Positions 34,201 to 42,490 of a stretch of DNA of 64,000 nucleotides are shown here, piece by piece (within the stretch, counting starts at the first letter, position 1; every line of letters begins with the position of its first letter). The notes under the pieces are model-generated. The model saw nothing but the letters and a program-made list of their open reading frames with translations, did not search any database and was not told the origin of the DNA. Source of the stretch: Anaerolineae bacterium (GTDB taxonomy: Bacteria > Chloroflexota > Anaerolineae > Anaerolineales > UBA11579); assembly GCA_004297445.1 (NCBI GenBank), contig SCUK01000009.1:1-64000 (forward strand), in the 5' to 3' direction. A program made the position numbers and the translations under genes.

Positions 34201-35379
34201 GATTTGCTGCTTGGCGAGGCCCATCAGGCGGGCGGAGAGGTTGACCACATCGCCGATCATGGTGTATTCACGGCGACGGTCATTGCCCACCGAGCCGCAA
34301 AAGGTGAGACCGGAGGTGATGCCGATGTAGGATTCGATGCCCAGCGCGTTCAGTTCGCGGCGGATGCGCAGGGCGGCGCGCACGCCGCGCGCCGCATCGT
34401 CTTCGTGCGCGAACGGCGGCAGACCGAGGGCCGCCACCAGCGTCACGCCCTTGTCGTCCACGTTCAGCTTGTTGATGCTGCCTTCATAATAGTAGAGCGA
34501 GGTTTGCAGCAGGCGGGCGATTTGCTGGCCGCTTTCCAAGCTGGCGGCGGCGTTCAGGCCCGGAAGGTTGATGAACAGCACGGTCAGGCGGCGCAGTTCC
34601 GCCAGCCAGCCGCTCTGACCCACCGAAAGCCGGTCGTTGATGGCGCCGGGGATATAGGCCTTGAGGCGCACCGCCAGTTCTTCGCTCAATTGCGGGTGCT
34701 GGGTCGGTTGGGGCAGAGGCAGGGTGGCGGAGATGCGTTCCAGCAGTTTGCCGCTGTGCCCGTTGGGGAAATCCACGTTGGGGCCGTGCACGCCGTCCTG
34801 CGCCGCTTCGCACGCCGAGGGGCCAAGGATGACCTGCCCGGCGCGCGCCACGTCGTTGGCCAGGCCGACTTCCACCAGCGGCGCGCCGTCCAGCAGGAAT
34901 TCCCAGCGGCTGAACACGCCGCCGATGTGAATCTGGCTGATGGCCCCGGCCGATATGGCGATTTTGAGCGAAAGCTGCACGCCTTCGGCGGAGAAGTCTT
35001 TAAGGGCGGTCTGCACCTGCTGGCCGCAACTGGCAGCCCGCAGGATGGCCGGGCGCAGGCTGGGCCCTTCCACCGGCCACAGGGCGATCAGTGCATCGCC
35101 GGCGAACTTGACCACATCGCCGCCATTGGCGAGGATGATGTCAATCAGCTTGCCGAAATAGTTGTTGAGCAGGTTGGCGAGGGTTTCCGCCCCGGCCGGG
35201 CCGCGCTGGCTGAGCACGGTGGTCACTTCGGTGAAACCGGAGATGTCCGCAAACAGCACCGCTGCCTGGAAGGACTCGGACACCGGGCTGGTGATGGGGG
35301 CAGGGTCGGCCAGCACCCGTTTCAGGATGAGGTCGGGGACGTAGGATGCGAAGGTCTCAACCAGCGTGGGTTGTTCCAT
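31216..35379 (-). CDS. Soluble adenylyl cyclase-like protein: two cyclase domains, AAA ATPase, TPR
   Basis: 1387 aa. Cyclase domain 1 (about 36-190) has both metal Asps (Asp45 in LFADISGFT, Asp95 in KFAGDALIALW) but lacks the catalytic Asn/Arg. Domain 2 (about 264-440) lacks the metal Asps (VLFINLPGLN) but has Asn380 and Arg384 in GDVVNLSARLMG. Together they make one composite active site, as in mammalian soluble adenylyl cyclase, which also shares the SINKLNVDDKG and FCGSVG-EYTMIG blocks and the following AAA module (Walker A GEAGIGKS about 483-490, Walker B LLLVFDDLQWFD) and TPR-rich C-terminus. Predicted to make cAMP in the cytoplasm. Its promoter has TGATATACT at 35409-35417. Confidence 0.9.
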   Translation of the reverse strand: MEQPTLVETFASYVPDLILKRVLADPAPITSPVSESFQAAVLFADISGFTEVTTVLSQRGPAGAETLANLLNNYFGKLIDIILANGGDVVKFAGDALIALWPVEGPSLRPAILRAASCGQQVQTALKDFSAEGVQLSLKIAISAGAISQIHIGGVFSRWEFLLDGAPLVEVGLANDVARAGQVILGPSACEAAQDGVHGPNVDFPNGHSGKLLERISATLPLPQPTQHPQLSEELAVRLKAYIPGAINDRLSVGQSGWLAELRRLTVLFINLPGLNAAASLESGQQIARLLQTSLYYYEGSINKLNVDDKGVTLVAALGLPPFAHEDDAARGVRAALRIRRELNALGIESYIGITSGLTFCGSVGNDRRREYTMIGDVVNLSARLMGLAKQQIELKKTHGVPILVDRATYEAAKDQAEFEILPEQHVKGKADKVAVFHPLVERTDTVRAASEMIGRDKERTLLADALQTLQRGQSARTIIIRGEAGIGKSRLLEDLFRQSKSLKLTSYYGTLDAIDRNSPFHAWREIFRQVFELNVLPELQGTAQRDVHQAQVLKYLERTHPQYLLMAPLLNILLPIDLPDNDLTSAMSAEVRGNNILEIMTDLLAQRAEEHPLLLVFDDLQWFDSASWALAGRVSRSIEHLLLVLSSRPIAEEDTPEELAALLAAPNTTLLDLESFTQENVAALIRQRLGAQQIPAQLVNLIWSKAAGHPFYSEELLYALRDTGLVVVESGQCRMATAEQLDSLSLPDTLQGIVTSRIDRLPPSEKLALKVASVIGREFLVRALEAIYPIENDKPNLNHYLTTLRQLSFTTLLAMEPELSYLFKHAVTHEVAYGLMLFGQRRQLHQDLARWLESTYAADLSPYYPLLAYHYERAATADELDTALAAKALDYLELAAEQSVRNYANEEALEFLKQAIRLNKTLHVPAMRQVKWHRRMAQASLALARLTESLDHYKTALALQGRPIPKGIAGTMLILLRRLGRQIIHETLPRRLWQPRNQTEAQRAQLMEAALTFAEMGIPYYLTNAQIESVLTALSYLNLAERAGESAELAYAYAQMSVVASFVPLRNLARDYSQRAMQLLARFNRPDLFISSAIAIAASQSGEAQWDLVDDLLEPAYGYCKELNDDRQAAESLSFLTLNAYLSGRPERGDEYASLLYETATQSNNPLHLTWSMHWKTYYDLIRGNPAAAASKLSEIEGLMSRYPDLAVPIILSSTAAMQAHANLQMGELDLAAEQAKTAIERMGGISTVDYAAMVGLGPANDTLLTLLERGHGDRAELMDWISRGIKAIKGVGRVYSSAMPSYELSRGRLLGVQSKKEGAAKAMARAATLAGQKNMPREQAAAFYHLARALPATDPRRREWLENARDLLTRIEANYLLGLVNEELG

Positions 35380-35408
35380 GACGGACGGGGCAACACTCCT
35401 CGGCGGAT

Positions 35409-35417
35409 AGTATATCA
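35409..35417 (-). promoter_or_regulatory. Extended -10 (TGATATACT) of the cyclase gene
   Basis: Minus-strand TGATATACT lies about 30 nt before the ATG, leaving a short leader that includes GAGGAG (16 nt from the ATG, longer than ideal). Confidence 0.45.
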
Positions 35418-35598
35418 GAGGCGACCAAGGCGGGAATCAGGGCATCAGGAAGATGTGTGCGCTAGGTGCAATTGGAAAGTTAGCCGCCCGCGCCGTCAGC
35501 ACACGACGGAAGAGAAAATCACCGGTGCGAGCCTCACCGCCTGCCCGGACTTCTGCGATAATAGGCATGAGTTCACGCGTGTTCTCAAGGAGCTTTCC

Positions 35599-36978
35599 AT
35601 GCGCCGCATCCTCTTGCTCGCTACCCTCGTGGCATTGCTGGCTGTGCCTGCGCCCGCCCGCGCCGATGTGGCTCCGCCAGGCCAACCCCCCGGCAGCAAT
35701 CCCCAGCCGGGGGACGAACTGACCCAGGTGCGCATGGCGGCCGAGACGGTGCTGATTGAGGTGCTGGCCGACGCGCCCGCCGGTAGCCTGGGGCGCGCCC
35801 GTGTCACCGCCGATTTCACGATGCACAACCTCGGCGCGCAGACAGAGACGATGGCCGTGCGCTTCCCGATCGCCGCCAATAGCGGTTTCTTCAATTATCC
35901 CGAAATCCTCGGCCTGATGGTGGTGGTGGATGGTCGCAACATCCCCATTCGTCGCACGACCGGGCCAGACCCGGTGTACGGCGGGGAAGACGTGCCCTGG
36001 GCGGAGTTCGACGTCACCTTCCCGCCGGGGCAGGACGTGCAGATACGGGTGACCTACCTGTTTGAGGGGACAGGCGAAACGCCGTACATCGCCTTCTACT
36101 ATATCCTGGCGACCGGCGCGGGCTGGAAGGACACCATCGGCAGCGTTGACCTGATTCTGCGCCTGCCGTATGAGGCCAGCCCCCACAACGTCATCTTCGA
36201 GACCGAGATCGGTTGGGCGACCACCACCCCCGGTGGCGTGCTGGAAGGCCGCGAGATACGCTGGAAATTCGAAGGCCTTGAGCCGACTCAGGCAGACGAT
36301 CTGGTTGTGGCGCTGGTGATGCCTTCGGTATGGCAGCGGGTGCTGACCGAGCGCGCCAACGTGGCCGCCAACGCGAACGATGGCGAGGCCTGGGGGCGGC
36401 TGGGCAAACTGTATAAGGAGACTTTCCTGCTGCGGCGCGGCTTTCGTGAGGATGCTGGCGGGCAGGAACTCTACGATCTGGGGGTTGCGGCCTACGAACA
36501 GGCCGTGATTCTGCTGCCGGACGACGCCCTGTGGCATGCCGGATTTGCCGAATTACTGGCAACCCGCGGCATTTATTCGGCTGACATGGGCAAAGATGTG
36601 ACCGCGGAACTGGTGTACGCCTTGAATGAAATCCATACCGCCCTGACGCTGCGGCCAAACGACTCCACGGTGCGCCAGATTGCGGATGAGATTCTGTATT
36701 ACTACCTGTATGATGAGCGTTTTGCCAATTCGATTGAGCAGACGGAGAATGGCTACGATTTTCTGTGGCTGACGGCTACCCCCACGCAGATGACGAGCTC
36801 GGTAGTGGCCGACCTCACCGCCACGCTGGAGCCGCTCGCTGGCGTGACCCCTTCAGCGCCCAAAACGCAGGCGCCGCCGGCGAGTACGCCAGCCGCGCCT
36901 GCTGGCGCCGGCAGAGCGCCGCTGTGCGGGGCGGCCCTGCTGCCGCTGGCACTGCTTTTCGCCCGCCGCAGGCGCTAA
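35599..36978 (+). CDS. Secreted surface protein with TPR-like region and C-terminal anchor
   Basis: 459 aa. Signal peptide (MRRILLLATLVALLAVPAPARA), then a beta-rich domain of about 200 residues (FTMHNLGAQTETMAVRFPI) resembling DUF4424-type extracellular domains, then a helical segment with repeat-like units (YEQAVILLPDDALWHAGFAELLA; EIHTALTLRPNDSTVRQIAD). The C-terminus is a Thr/Pro/Ala linker, CG, a hydrophobic helix and RRRR, a tripartite sorting-like anchor. Function unknown. AAGGAG precedes the ATG by 7 nt, and a GATAAT lies at 35557-35562. A much longer open frame extends upstream in phase but is only antisense to the cyclase gene. Confidence 0.82.
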   Translation: MRRILLLATLVALLAVPAPARADVAPPGQPPGSNPQPGDELTQVRMAAETVLIEVLADAPAGSLGRARVTADFTMHNLGAQTETMAVRFPIAANSGFFNYPEILGLMVVVDGRNIPIRRTTGPDPVYGGEDVPWAEFDVTFPPGQDVQIRVTYLFEGTGETPYIAFYYILATGAGWKDTIGSVDLILRLPYEASPHNVIFETEIGWATTTPGGVLEGREIRWKFEGLEPTQADDLVVALVMPSVWQRVLTERANVAANANDGEAWGRLGKLYKETFLLRRGFREDAGGQELYDLGVAAYEQAVILLPDDALWHAGFAELLATRGIYSADMGKDVTAELVYALNEIHTALTLRPNDSTVRQIADEILYYYLYDERFANSIEQTENGYDFLWLTATPTQMTSSVVADLTATLEPLAGVTPSAPKTQAPPASTPAAPAGAGRAPLCGAALLPLALLFARRRR

Positions 36979-37109
36979 AACAACAAACCGGGCCGCCGGG
37001 GTGCAACAAAAGAAACAGCCCGCGCACTCTTCCGCGCAGGCCGTCCAATTACCGATTACCTGTTTCCCAACGACCGCACTTCAGCACCCCCGCACATCAG
37101 CACGCTTCT

Positions 37110-38213
37110 TTAGAACACAAACTTCCCGTTCTTGTACACCGTCTCGCCGTCCAGCATGATTTCGGCATCCTTGCGCATGTCGCAAATCATGTCCCAATGG
37201 ATGCTGCTGGTGTTCTTGCTGCCCGTCTCCGGGTAGCCCGCGCCCAGCGCCATGTGGAACGACCCGCCGATTTTCTCATCGAACAGGATGTTGCCGGTGA
37301 AGCGGTCGATTTCGAAGTTGGTGCCGATGGCGAACTCACCGAGATAGCGGGCGCCCTTGTCGGTTTCCAGCATGCGCAACAGGAATTCTTCGTTGGTCTT
37401 GGCCTTGGCGTTGAACACCTGGCCTTCCACAAACTGCAACTCAATGCCTTCCACCGAGCGCCCCTGGGTGATGGCCGGGTAGGTGAAGCGCACCCAGCCC
37501 TTTACGGACTTCTCCACCGGGCCGGTGTAAATCTCGCCATCCGGCATGTTGTGCTCGCCGGCGGCGTTCAGGAACGTGCGGCCTTTAATGGAAAGGGTGA
37601 GGTCCACGTTCGGGCCGCGCAGCACGACTTTGTCGTGTCCCTCGAAACGCTCGACGATGCTCTTCTGTTCCTCCTCCACCTTCTTCCAGTAAGCGATGGG
37701 GTCTTTCTCTTCCGCATGCACCGCGCCGTACACGAAATCCTCGTACTGGCGCAGGCTCATGCCGGCGTCCTTGGCGTAGGCTTCGGTGGGGAACAGGGTG
37801 GTCACCCACTTGAATTTCTTTGCTGCGCCGCGGCGCATCTGGGCTTCCAGAATCGGCTGCAACGCCTTGCCGTGGTCGGCCTGGCGTTTCGGGTCCACCG
37901 TGCCCAGGCTGCGGGTGTCCAACAGAGAGTGGATGCGGAAGCGGCTCTCGAATTCTTCGTACGCCAGCTTGCGGAAGATGGGCGTGTGCTTGATGGCCGC
38001 ATCGTTGGCGTGCTGGAAGAACAGTTCCTGCTGGTGTGGCAGGTCCAGCGCCGGGTAGGGGATGCCACCGCGCTCCAGAATCAGGACGTACATTTCTTCA
38101 ATCAGCGGGATGGCGGCGGTGGTGCCTTCCAGCAGCACGCGGTCGCCTTCGGTGATCTTGGCGGAGTGGTCCACCAGGATTTGGGCAAATTTCTTTACTC
38201 GGTTGTCAGCCAA
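37110..38213 (-). CDS. M29 family aminopeptidase (thermophilic type)
   Basis: 367 aa. Metal-dependent exopeptidase of the AmpS/AmpT family. The C-terminal region contains the expected Glu/His/Asp ligands in GIELQFVEGQVFNAKAKTNEEFL, GTNFEIDRFTGNILFDEKIGGSFHMALG and SSIHWDMICDM. Removes N-terminal residues from peptides in the cytoplasm. A TTG start is chosen: GGAG lies 6 nt before the TTG of LADNRVKK, while an alternative TTG four codons upstream overlaps that site. A TATAAT at 38251-38256 (minus) gives a leader of about 30 nt. It is monocistronic. Confidence 0.93.
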   Translation of the reverse strand: MADNRVKKFAQILVDHSAKITEGDRVLLEGTTAAIPLIEEMYVLILERGGIPYPALDLPHQQELFFQHANDAAIKHTPIFRKLAYEEFESRFRIHSLLDTRSLGTVDPKRQADHGKALQPILEAQMRRGAAKKFKWVTTLFPTEAYAKDAGMSLRQYEDFVYGAVHAEEKDPIAYWKKVEEEQKSIVERFEGHDKVVLRGPNVDLTLSIKGRTFLNAAGEHNMPDGEIYTGPVEKSVKGWVRFTYPAITQGRSVEGIELQFVEGQVFNAKAKTNEEFLLRMLETDKGARYLGEFAIGTNFEIDRFTGNILFDEKIGGSFHMALGAGYPETGSKNTSSIHWDMICDMRKDAEIMLDGETVYKNGKFVF

Positions 38214-38250
38214 GAGAGTCTCCAATGTGTGATTTTTGTCGCAATTGTGA

Positions 38251-38256
38251 ATTATA
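38251..38256 (-). promoter_or_regulatory. -10 element (TATAAT) of the M29 aminopeptidase gene
   Basis: Perfect minus-strand TATAAT 37 nt before the preferred TTG start; no -35 match. Confidence 0.45.
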
Positions 38257-38337
38257 CCTATAAATGGGCAGGAAGACGGGAAAGAGGAAGGTGAGAGTGC
38301 CTAAACTCGAATACAAATATTCTGTCATTTGCTTAAG

Positions 38338-38374
38338 AGTTGGGCGTAGGCCAACTTCATTCGCTCGCAATGAC
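38338..38374 (+). repeat. Short hairpin plus CATTCGCTCGCAATGAC remnant
   Basis: AGTTGG pairs with CCAACT (38338-38356), followed by ATTCGCTCGCAATGAC at 38359-38374, wording typical of dispersed intergenic repeats and related in style to the remnant at 42198. The rest of 38257-38466 holds only a TACAAT near 38424 that may be the proS -10. Confidence 0.35.
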
Positions 38375-38466
38375 AATCCTCACTCCCCGCTCCCCAAATC
38401 CCAAACCGACTTCTAATCCTAATGATACAATTTTCACTTGTTAAGAAACAGAATCAAGGTGCAAAC

Positions 38467-39909
38467 ATGAGCAAAGAGAACAAACTCACTCCCCGCAGCC
38501 AGGACTTCAACGACTGGTATAACGCCGTTGTCCAAATGGCAGACCTAGCCGATTACGGCCCGGTGCGCGGCACGATGATCGTCAAACCCTACGGCTGGGC
38601 GATTTGGGAAAACATCCAGAAAGCCCTCGATACCCGCTTCAAAGCCACCGGGGTTGAGAATGCCGGCTTTCCCATGTTCATCCCCCTCAGTTTTCTGCAA
38701 AAAGAAGCCAAGCACATCGAAGGCTTTGCCCCCGAACTTGCCATCGTCACCCACGGCGGCGGTGAAGAACTCGCCGAACCGCTGGTCGTCCGCCCCACTT
38801 CCGAAACCATCATCGGTCATGCCTACTCAAACTGGGTGCAGTCCTACCGGGACCTGCCGATCCTGATCAACTTGTGGAACTCGGTCGTGCGCTGGGAAAT
38901 GCGCACCAAGCTCTTCCTTCGCACCCTTGAATTCTACTGGCAGGAAGGCCACACCGCCCACGCCACTTCTGAAGAAGCCGACGCGCGTACCAGAATGATG
39001 CTGGATGTGTACACCGATTTTGCGGTCAACGAGGCCGCCGTCCCGGTGATCCCCGGCGAAAAATCCGAGATGGAACGCTTTGCCGGCGCGGTTCAAACCA
39101 CTACCATCGAAGCCATGATGGGCGACGGCAAGGCCCTGCAGGCCGCCACCTCCCACAACCTTGGCCAGAACTTCGCCAAAGCCTTCGAAATCCAATACCT
39201 GGACGAAAACAACCAACAGCAGTTCGCCTGGACCACCTCCTGGGGACTTAGTACCCGCTTTATCGGCGCAATCATCATGACCCACGGCGACGACAACGGC
39301 CTGGTTCTGCCCCCCAACATCGCTCCCATCCAGGTGGTGGTCGTGCCGATCTATAAGACCGACGACGACAAAGCCGCCCTGATCGCTGCCGCCAACAAAC
39401 TTGCCCAGGAATTGAAAGACGCTGAGATCACCGTCAAGGTCGATGCCCGCGAAAATCTCTCCCCCGGCTTCAAATTCAATGATTGGGAAATGCGCGGCGT
39501 TCCCGTCCGCCTGGAACTCGGCCCGCGTGACCTGGAAAACAACGCCGTGGTCGCCGCCCGCCGAGACATTCCCGGCAGAGACGGCAAGCAGTCCCTCTCC
39601 CTGGACGGTCTGGCCCCCAACATCCAGGCCCTGCTCAGCGAGATCCAGGCCAACCTGCTCGCCAAGGCCACCCAATTCCGCGAGGATAACACCCACGCTG
39701 CCGCTTCAATGGAAGAATTCGAGCAGGCCGTCAAGACCGGCTTCGCCAGAGTCTGGTGGGCCGGAGACACCGAAGATGAAATTGCCATCAAAGAAAAAAC
39801 CAAAGCCACCCTCCGCTGCTTCCCCCATCAGCAGCCCGGCGGCAACGGAATTTGCTTCTACACCGGCAAACCTGCCGACAGAATCGCCATCTTTGCACGG
39901 GCTTACTAA
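38467..39909 (+). CDS. proS: Prolyl-tRNA synthetase (archaeal/eukaryotic-type)
   Basis: 480 aa class II synthetase that charges tRNA-Pro. It belongs to the shorter ProRS group without the bacterial editing insertion. Motif 2 is in NSVVRWEMRTKLFLRTLEFYWQEGHTAH, and the class II core includes VVRPTSETIIGHAYSNWVQSYRDLP and SWGLSTRFIGAIIMTHGDDNGLVLPP. An anticodon-binding domain (about 285-395) and the C-terminal zinc-like domain typical of this group (LRCFPHQQPGGNGICFYTGKPADRIAIFARAY, reduced cysteines) follow. The start at MSKENKL is supported by AGGTG 6 nt upstream. It stands alone. Confidence 0.96.
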   Translation: MSKENKLTPRSQDFNDWYNAVVQMADLADYGPVRGTMIVKPYGWAIWENIQKALDTRFKATGVENAGFPMFIPLSFLQKEAKHIEGFAPELAIVTHGGGEELAEPLVVRPTSETIIGHAYSNWVQSYRDLPILINLWNSVVRWEMRTKLFLRTLEFYWQEGHTAHATSEEADARTRMMLDVYTDFAVNEAAVPVIPGEKSEMERFAGAVQTTTIEAMMGDGKALQAATSHNLGQNFAKAFEIQYLDENNQQQFAWTTSWGLSTRFIGAIIMTHGDDNGLVLPPNIAPIQVVVVPIYKTDDDKAALIAAANKLAQELKDAEITVKVDARENLSPGFKFNDWEMRGVPVRLELGPRDLENNAVVAARRDIPGRDGKQSLSLDGLAPNIQALLSEIQANLLAKATQFREDNTHAAASMEEFEQAVKTGFARVWWAGDTEDEIAIKEKTKATLRCFPHQQPGGNGICFYTGKPADRIAIFARAY

Positions 39910-40012
39910 CACGCCCCACCCCCTCCACTCCCGGAGGGAGTAAGTACCAAGTAGGCAGGTGGACAAGGATCTGCTAGTCGGGGGACGGCAGGAAAGGGGA
40001 AGGGGTGGCGGT

Positions 40013-40018
40013 TATAAT
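40013..40018 (+). promoter_or_regulatory. -10 element (TATAAT) before the bi-domain oxidoreductase
   Basis: TATAAT ends 12 nt before the ATG at 40031 with no Shine-Dalgarno in between, implying a 5-6 nt leader. Confidence 0.45.
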
Positions 40019-40030
40019 CGCGCCGCGACC

Positions 40031-42193
40031 ATGAAACAGGTGCTGCAAAACCTCAAGGACGGCAAAACACTGGTGGCCGACGTCCCCGCGCCCACGCCCA
40101 AACCCGGCCAGGCGCTGGTGCGTACCGCCGCCTCGCTCGTCTCCGCCGGCACCGAGCGCATGCTGGTGGAGTTCGCCGGCAAGTCCCTGCTCGGCAAGGC
40201 CCAGGCGCGCCCCGACCTCGTGCGCCAGATGCTGGACAAGGCCCGCCGCGAAGGCATCCTCTCCACGCTGGAAGCCGCCTTCAACCGGCTGGACCAGCCC
40301 CTGCCGCTGGGCTACTCTTCCGCCGGAACCATCGTTTCCCTCGGGGCGGGCGTTACTGGCTTCCAACCCGGCGACCGCGTCGCCTGTGCCGGCGGCGGCT
40401 GGGCGGTGCATGCCGAATATGCCGCCGTGCCTGCCAACCTGCTGGCAAAGCTCCCCGACAACGTGGACTTCGATTCCGCCGCCTTCGCCACGCTGGGCGC
40501 GATCGCCATGCACGGCTTCCGCCTTTCCGGCGCGGCGCTGGGCGACTCGGTGGCCGTCATCGGCCTCGGCCTGCTCGGCCTGCTCACCGTCGAGATTGCC
40601 CATGCCGCCGGCTGTCGTGTCCTCGGCATTGACCTGGACCCCGCCCGCGTGGCCCTTGCCGCTTCCCTCGGCGCAACCGCCGCGCACCGCCCCGATGCCG
40701 AAGCCGCCGCCACTGCCTTCGCCCAGTCCCGCGGCGTGGACGCCGTCCTCATTTGCGCCGATACCGAGTCCGACGACCCCGTTGAACTGGCCGGAGAAAT
40801 CGCCCGCGACCGCGCCAAAGTCGTTGCCGTCGGCGCGGTGGGCCTCAACGTCCCCCGCCGCACCTATTACGCCAAAGAACTCGACCTCATCATCTCGCGC
40901 TCCTACGGCCCCGGCCGCTATGACCCGGCCTACGAAGAGGGCGGCGCCGATTACCCCGCCGCCTACGTGCGCTGGACCGCCGGGCGCAACTTGCAGGCCT
41001 TCGTCGACCTGCTCGGCGCAGGCAAGCTGGACGTGACGCCCATCATCACGCATCGCTTTCCTGTTGCCGATGCCCCCGCCGCCTACGACCTGATTACCGG
41101 CAAGAGTGGGGGGGCTTTCCTCGGCGTCCTGCTGACTTACCCGCAATCCGAATCGTCAGAAGTCCACTCAAATGCAAAATATCTTGCATACAGCCCAGAA
41201 TCCGGAGTCGAGGCTTCAGCCGAGATTCCCGAATCCGATGTCCGTCTCGGATTACTCGGCGCGGGCAACTTCGGTGGCGCAGTCCTCTTCCCTATATTAA
41301 AGAAACTCCCCGGCATCCGTTTGCAGGCCGTCGCCTCCGCCAGCGGCCTATCCGCCGCCCACGCCGCCCGCAAGTTCGGCTTCGCCCGCGCCGCCAGCGA
41401 TGAAAATGACATCCTCACCGCCGCCGATGTGGACGTCGTCGCCATCCTCACCCGCCACAACCTGCACGCCGCCCAAACCCTCGCCGCCCTGCAACTGGGC
41501 AAGCACGTGTACTGTGAGAAGCCCCTCGCCCTCACCCAACCCGACCTCGCCGCCATCGAAGCCGCGCTCGCTGTACCCAATGCCCCCCGCCTCACTGTCG
41601 GCTTCAACCGCCGCTTCGCCCCGCATGTCCTTCTATTAAAAGAGTTCCTCGCCAACTCCGGCGAACCTCTCGCCATGCACCTGCGCGCCAACGCCGGTTA
41701 CCTGCCGCCCGACCACTGGACCCAGCACCCGGAGCAGGGCGGCGGCCGCCTGCTCGGCGAAGCCATTCACTTCATTGACCTGATGGCCTTCCTTGCCGGC
41801 GCGCCCCCATCCTCCGTTCATGCCGTCGCCATGCCGGATGGCGGCCGCTACACCCAGGACAACCTCGCCCTCACCTTCACCTTCCCGGACGGTTCGGTGG
41901 GTACGCTTCATTATCTAGCCAATGGGGATAAGTCCGTGCCGAAGGAGCGTCTCGAGGTCTTCACCGCTGGCCGCGTCGCCATCCTCGATGACTACCGCCG
42001 CCTCTCCCTCACCCGCGACGGCCGCACCACGACTCACACCGCCCGCCTGCGCCAGGACAAAGGCCACCGCGCCGCCTGGGCCGCCTTCATCGCCAGCCTG
42101 CACGCTGGCACCCCGCCCCCCATCCCCTACGCACACATCTTCGGCGTCCACCGCGCCGCCCTCGCTGCCCTCGCCGCCCTACGCGGGGAGTGA
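40031..42193 (+). CDS. Bi-domain oxidoreductase: MDR alcohol dehydrogenase fused to Gfo/Idh/MocA
   Basis: 720 aa fusion. Residues about 1-370 are a medium-chain dehydrogenase (VSAGTERMLVEFAGKSLLGKAQARPDLV; PLGYSSAGTIVSLGAGV; Rossmann loop VIGLGLLGLL). Residues about 400-720 are a Gfo/Idh/MocA oxidoreductase (GLLGAGNFGGAVLFPILK; KHVYCEKPLALT with the catalytic EKP Lys; GGRLLGEAIHFIDLM). Such fusions are usually found in polysaccharide biosynthesis clusters, where they probably redox-modify a sugar. Here the gene is alone, which is unusual; no glycosyltransferase or heparinase-like partner is near. Confidence 0.92.
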   Translation: MKQVLQNLKDGKTLVADVPAPTPKPGQALVRTAASLVSAGTERMLVEFAGKSLLGKAQARPDLVRQMLDKARREGILSTLEAAFNRLDQPLPLGYSSAGTIVSLGAGVTGFQPGDRVACAGGGWAVHAEYAAVPANLLAKLPDNVDFDSAAFATLGAIAMHGFRLSGAALGDSVAVIGLGLLGLLTVEIAHAAGCRVLGIDLDPARVALAASLGATAAHRPDAEAAATAFAQSRGVDAVLICADTESDDPVELAGEIARDRAKVVAVGAVGLNVPRRTYYAKELDLIISRSYGPGRYDPAYEEGGADYPAAYVRWTAGRNLQAFVDLLGAGKLDVTPIITHRFPVADAPAAYDLITGKSGGAFLGVLLTYPQSESSEVHSNAKYLAYSPESGVEASAEIPESDVRLGLLGAGNFGGAVLFPILKKLPGIRLQAVASASGLSAAHAARKFGFARAASDENDILTAADVDVVAILTRHNLHAAQTLAALQLGKHVYCEKPLALTQPDLAAIEAALAVPNAPRLTVGFNRRFAPHVLLLKEFLANSGEPLAMHLRANAGYLPPDHWTQHPEQGGGRLLGEAIHFIDLMAFLAGAPPSSVHAVAMPDGGRYTQDNLALTFTFPDGSVGTLHYLANGDKSVPKERLEVFTAGRVAILDDYRRLSLTRDGRTTTHTARLRQDKGHRAAWAAFIASLHAGTPPPIPYAHIFGVHRAALAALAALRGE

Positions 42194-42197
42194 AATC

Positions 42198-42230
42198 CTG
42201 TCATTCCGAGCGCAAGCGAGGATTCCCGAC
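42198..42230 (+). repeat. TGTCATTCCGAGCG-type repeat remnant
   Basis: The phrase GTCATTCCGAGCGCAAGCGAG is typical of dispersed intergenic repeats. Only the left end remains. The remainder of the 297-nt gap to nuoA is C-rich until the nuo promoter. Confidence 0.4.
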
Positions 42231-42390
42231 CAACATTCTTCCGCCACACCTGCTCGCCGGAAACCGGCCCGCCCAACCCCTGTCCGCCCGACTCGCCCGC
42301 TACCGGCATCCACCGCGCCTCCCCGTCCTCTCCCTCATTGAACCTCCTCTCACCCTCAACTCTCGTATAATCCGATTGACTTTGTGAAAA

Positions 42391-42419
42391 TTGACACCTA
42401 TTCGCCGCGGTGTTATACT
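42391..42419 (+). promoter_or_regulatory. nuo operon promoter
   Basis: A perfect TTGACA (42391-42396), a 17-nt spacer and TATACT (42414-42419) form the strongest sigma-70-type promoter on the plus strand. The expected leader is about 65 nt, with a small CCGCG hairpin and AAGGG before nuoA. Confidence 0.88.
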
Positions 42420-42490
42420 AAATCGGCTTCGCCTGTCCAAAAAGCCGCGCCGCATCTCGCGGGGCAAAATCTAATTCACAAGGGCACTTC

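Noticed and set aside
33157-35598. Upstream in-phase extension of the secreted protein gene at 35599
   Set aside because: It is antisense to the cyclase gene. A signal peptide with AAGGAG sits exactly at 35599, so translation begins there.
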